Positions 15,576 to 17,834 of a DNA stretch of 17,834 nucleotides are shown piece after piece. Within the stretch, counting starts at the first letter, position 1, and the number at the start of each line of letters is the position of its first letter. The stretch is from Bacteroidales bacterium Bact_16 (GTDB lineage Bacteria > Bacteroidota > Bacteroidia > Bacteroidales > UBA932), in assembly GCA_001602885.1 (NCBI GenBank), contig LUZH01000028.1:1-17834 (forward strand), given 5' to 3'. The notes under the pieces were generated by a model, which saw nothing but the letters and a program-made list of their open reading frames with translations, was not told the DNA's origin and did no database searches. A program made the translations under genes and the position numbers.

Positions 15576-17369
15576 ATGAAAAAGATACTTTATCCGGTTC
15601 TCGCTATCGCCTGCCTTTTCACGGTCGCTTCCTGTGAGAAGAACCTTGACATCCAGCAGAAGGGTGTGACGGCATACGAGGATTTCTACAAGACCGACGA
15701 TGATGCCGAAGCTGCCATGGCCGCCGCCTACGCACGCTTCTCCACCTATGTCACCGGCCGTGGCAACGCGTTCATCTACACGCCGCTCAAGGCCGCCCTC
15801 AACAACTGCGGTGACGACATGTTCGCTGCAGGTTCCAACTTCGGCGACAACGACTACATGGCCGCTCTCAACGAGTTCCGCTATGACTCCGGCAACGAAG
15901 TGCTCAACAACCTGTATACCGGCTGCTTCCTCGCGAACTACGCCTGCAACCTGGTCATCGACAACTTCAAGGACGGTCTGCCCGACGGCAACAAGACCGA
16001 GACGACCAAGCGCGTGGTCGCCGAAGCCCGTGTGCTCCGCGGCTACATCTACTTCCTCCTCACCTCCCTGTGGAATACGCCGCCGTTCATCGACCACGTG
16101 ATCGCCGACGGCCTGCCGTACAACAGCGACAAGGATCCGGAGAACCCGATCAGCCACGAAGAGCTCTACAAGTGGATCGCCAGCGAGTGCGAGGCCGCCG
16201 CTGCCGACCTCAAGCCGAGGAGCGATGCCGACGGTGCCGTCCGCGTGACCCAGGGCTTCGCACAGGCCCTCCAGGGCAAGGCCCTCCTCTTCGCCAAGGA
16301 TTACACCGGCGCGAAGGCCGCCCTCGAGAAAGTCGTCAAATCCGGCGCCTACAAGCTCGTCGACGGCAAGGACTACTGGCAGAACTTCCACTCCGAAGGC
16401 GACGCCAACGCAGAGAAGGTCTTCGAGAGCAATATCGAATTCAACAGCGGCATCGGCGCCTGGGGCGGTATCAACCAGCGCTCCACGTGGATGGAAGCCC
16501 AGATCTGGAACTGGCGTACCGACCACTTCGTGGACGGCTCCTCCCCGCAGGGCATCTACACCGGTGGTTGCGACGGTTGGGGCGGACTCGGTGTCCCGCA
16601 GTGGTTCGGTGACGAATTCTTCGCGAATGACGGTCACTCCTTCCGCTTCGACGCCACGCTCAAGCACATCGACGATGTCATCTACGGCATGCAGTATGGC
16701 GACGCCGTCGTGGACAACGGCAAGAAGGTCAACGACATGACGGTCGATGAGAAGAAGGCCAGCAAGGCCATCGGCATCGCCGACGTCAAGGACGGTCTCT
16801 ACGGCCAGTCTTTCTGGCTGCCGTTCAAGCAGCTCGTCCGCGCCAACGACTGCGTGGGTGACTATGGCAACAACGTCCGTATCAACAACAACGTCGTGAT
16901 GCGTTACGCCGAGGTTCTCCTCCTCTACGCTGAGGCTTGCCTCCAGACCGGTGACAACGCCGGCGCTCTCGACGCCATCAACCAGATCCAGAAGCGTGCC
17001 GGTTCCAAGACCATCAGCACCTCCGTCGACATGAACGTGCTCAAGAAGGAGAAATCCTATGAGCTCTGGCTCGAAGGCTGCCGCTGGCTCGACCTCGTCC
17101 GCTGGGGCGACACCGATCGCGTGAAGCAGGCCGGCCAGGCCGTTCCGAAGCTCTTCGACAAGCTCTTCCGCGCTCCCGCCGCGGGCGAGAAGGTCAACTG
17201 GGAGAACGGCGACGAGGCCAGCAGCCGCTTCTACACCGTCGATACCCATGAGGCTATCGACGCCAGCTGGAAGGTCGGTTTCAAGGACAACCAGCACGAA
17301 TTCTTCCCGTATCCTACTTCTGTGATGATGAAGAACCCGAACCTCGTCCAGAACCAGGGCTGGGAATAA
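15576..17369 (+). CDS. SusD/RagB-family surface lipoprotein (unit 3)
   Basis: Surface lipoprotein that should cap the SusC barrel encoded 19 bases upstream, 597 residues. The signal MKKILYPVLAIACLFTVASC places the acylated Cys at 20 (VASC lipobox). EKNLDIQQKGVTAYEDFYKTDDDAEA follows, paralogous to unit 2. Further landmarks are AEARVLRGYIYFLLTSLWNTPPF, GFAQALQGKALLFAKDYTGA (TPR-like), VMRYAEVLLLYAEACLQTG, AINQIQKRAGS, KEKSYELWLEGCRWLDLVRW and the C-terminal FFPYPTSVMMKNPNLVQNQGWE. The middle portion (about 270-400) is Gly/Trp-rich, with QRSTWMEAQIWNWRTDHF and GGCDGWGGLG, and has no counterpart in unit 2. Aromatic side chains there might stack on a sugar, but that is inference. Confidence 0.94.
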   Translation: MKKILYPVLAIACLFTVASCEKNLDIQQKGVTAYEDFYKTDDDAEAAMAAAYARFSTYVTGRGNAFIYTPLKAALNNCGDDMFAAGSNFGDNDYMAALNEFRYDSGNEVLNNLYTGCFLANYACNLVIDNFKDGLPDGNKTETTKRVVAEARVLRGYIYFLLTSLWNTPPFIDHVIADGLPYNSDKDPENPISHEELYKWIASECEAAAADLKPRSDADGAVRVTQGFAQALQGKALLFAKDYTGAKAALEKVVKSGAYKLVDGKDYWQNFHSEGDANAEKVFESNIEFNSGIGAWGGINQRSTWMEAQIWNWRTDHFVDGSSPQGIYTGGCDGWGGLGVPQWFGDEFFANDGHSFRFDATLKHIDDVIYGMQYGDAVVDNGKKVNDMTVDEKKASKAIGIADVKDGLYGQSFWLPFKQLVRANDCVGDYGNNVRINNNVVMRYAEVLLLYAEACLQTGDNAGALDAINQIQKRAGSKTISTSVDMNVLKKEKSYELWLEGCRWLDLVRWGDTDRVKQAGQAVPKLFDKLFRAPAAGEKVNWENGDEASSRFYTVDTHEAIDASWKVGFKDNQHEFFPYPTSVMMKNPNLVQNQGWE

Positions 17370-17374
17370 GAATT

Positions 17375-17398
17375 AATATTCGCCTACATACGAATATT
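17375..17398 (+). other. Small stem-loop after susD of unit 3
   Basis: AATATTCG (17375-17382) and CGAATATT (17391-17398) form a perfect 8-base stem with an 8-base loop, five bases after the stop codon and just ahead of the main terminator. It is AT-rich and lacks a T tract, so it is not itself a terminator. It may protect the mRNA 3' end or be incidental. Confidence 0.45.
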
Positions 17399-17410
17399 TG
17401 ATTAGTGGGT

Positions 17411-17445
17411 GGGAGGCTTCCTGAGAAGGAAGCCTCCCTTTTTTT
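17411..17445 (+). terminator. Rho-independent terminator of unit 3
   Basis: A perfect 12-base stem, GGGAGGCTTCCT (17411-17422) with AGGAAGCCTCCC (17427-17438), closes a GAGA tetraloop and runs directly into seven T residues. It separates the susCD locus from the hydrolase gene. Confidence 0.93.
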
Positions 17446-17461
17446 GTTGCGCCAAAAGTCT

Positions 17462-17469
17462 TATCTTCG
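17462..17469 (+). promoter_or_regulatory. Predicted -7 box of the hydrolase gene
   Basis: TATCTTCG, followed by C, matches TAnnTTTG at seven of eight positions and ends four bases before the ATG at 17474, predicting a nearly leaderless transcript. A -33 element at normal spacing would fall in the T tract of the preceding terminator (TTTT at 17439-17442). It resembles the polA box CATCTTTGC. Confidence 0.45.
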
Positions 17470-17473
17470 CAAT

Positions 17474-17834
17474 ATGATCAAAGAAATGACCCTGCCCGCG
17501 TCGGCCGACGGCCTGTCGCTCGCGATGCTCGCCAGCGTCCCGGAAGGAGCGCCCCGGGGCGTCGTCCAGCTCGTGCACGGGATGTGCGAGCACAAGGAGC
17601 GCTATATCCCCTTCATGGAATGGCTGACCGCACGCGGCTATGTCTGCGTCATCCACGACCACCGCGGCCACGGCGCGTCCGTCAGGAGCGCCGACGACCT
17701 CGGCTACCTCTATGACGGCGGCTGGCAGGCGCTGGTGGAGGACGTCCGCGTGGTCTCGGACTGGATCCGGGAGCAGTGGCCGGGGCTGGACTACACGCTC
17801 TTCGGCCACAGCATGGGCTCGATGGTCGTCCGCT
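17474..17834 (+). CDS. Alpha/beta hydrolase, serine aminopeptidase S33 / monoacylglycerol lipase-like (partial, runs off right edge)
   Basis: First 120 codons of a cytoplasmic alpha/beta hydrolase; there is no signal peptide. The protein begins MIKEMTLPASADGLSLAML. Family features in order are VVQLVHGMCEHKERY (oxyanion-hole HG motif and strand 3 region, about 33-47), MEWLTARGYVCVIHDHRGHGAS (about 52-73, the DxRGHG motif of the lysophospholipase/monoglyceride lipase group) and LFGHSMGSMVVR (109-120), where Ser in GHSMG is the nucleophile. The remaining catalytic Asp and His lie beyond the edge. The likely reaction is ester hydrolysis of a lysophospholipid or monoacylglycerol, but this group is broad and the exact substrate is not predictable. 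It has its own promoter-like box and sits after a strong terminator, so it is probably not part of the susCD system. Confidence 0.9.
   Translation, partial: MIKEMTLPASADGLSLAMLASVPEGAPRGVVQLVHGMCEHKERYIPFMEWLTARGYVCVIHDHRGHGASVRSADDLGYLYDGGWQALVEDVRVVSDWIREQWPGLDYTLFGHSMGSMVVR

Noticed and set aside
1..17834. CRISPR arrays, tRNA or rRNA genes, transposases, diversity-generating retroelements.
   Set aside because: No regularly spaced repeat-spacer pattern, no cloverleaf-like or rRNA-like sequence, no transposase or reverse transcriptase motifs were found on either strand by reading.

Overview
The window looks like chromosomal DNA from a GC-rich member of the Bacteroidota, most likely a gut or rumen Bacteroidales. 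Three things point there: three SusC/SusD outer-membrane nutrient uptake pairs, promoter boxes of the TAnnTTTG type placed before genes, and weak or absent Shine-Dalgarno sequences. Genus cannot be fixed from this sequence. Genes are strongly GC-biased, while the short intergenic gaps (all under 250 bases) are AT-rich.

Layout. Positions 1-1952 (minus strand) hold the first 650 codons of polA (DNA polymerase I); the gene runs off the left edge. A 164-base divergent promoter region follows. The centre (2117-17369, plus strand) is three consecutive susC-susD pairs: 2117-7045, 7284-12188 and 12434-17369. Each pair is a compact two-gene unit with 6-19 bases between the genes, its own promoter-like region and its own strong hairpin terminator (7067-7106, 12220-12250, 17411-17445). 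They therefore look like three separately controlled transcription units rather than one operon. The right edge (17474-17834) carries the first 120 codons of an alpha/beta hydrolase.

How the genes work together. In each pair the SusD-like lipoprotein caps the extracellular face of the SusC-like TonB-dependent barrel and captures a ligand (an oligosaccharide or a peptide-like molecule), which the barrel imports using TonB energy. Pairs 2 and 3 are recognisable duplicates of each other; pair 1 is a more distant relative. No glycoside hydrolase, lyase, sulfatase, peptidase, surface glycan-binding protein, hybrid two-component sensor or ECF sigma/anti-sigma pair lies among them, so the substrate cannot be read from the context.

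The least ordinary signals are: (i) a palindrome-rich stretch of about 135 bases with unusual codons, carried in frame inside polA between the flap-nuclease and exonuclease domains; (ii) loss of the proofreading catalytic residues in the same polA; (iii) a roughly 22-base-periodic array of TTTTGAA boxes, overlapping a LacI-type palindrome, upstream of the third susC; and (iv) promoter boxes sitting almost on the start codons of polA and the hydrolase. I see no clear new defence, mobile or RNA system in the window.
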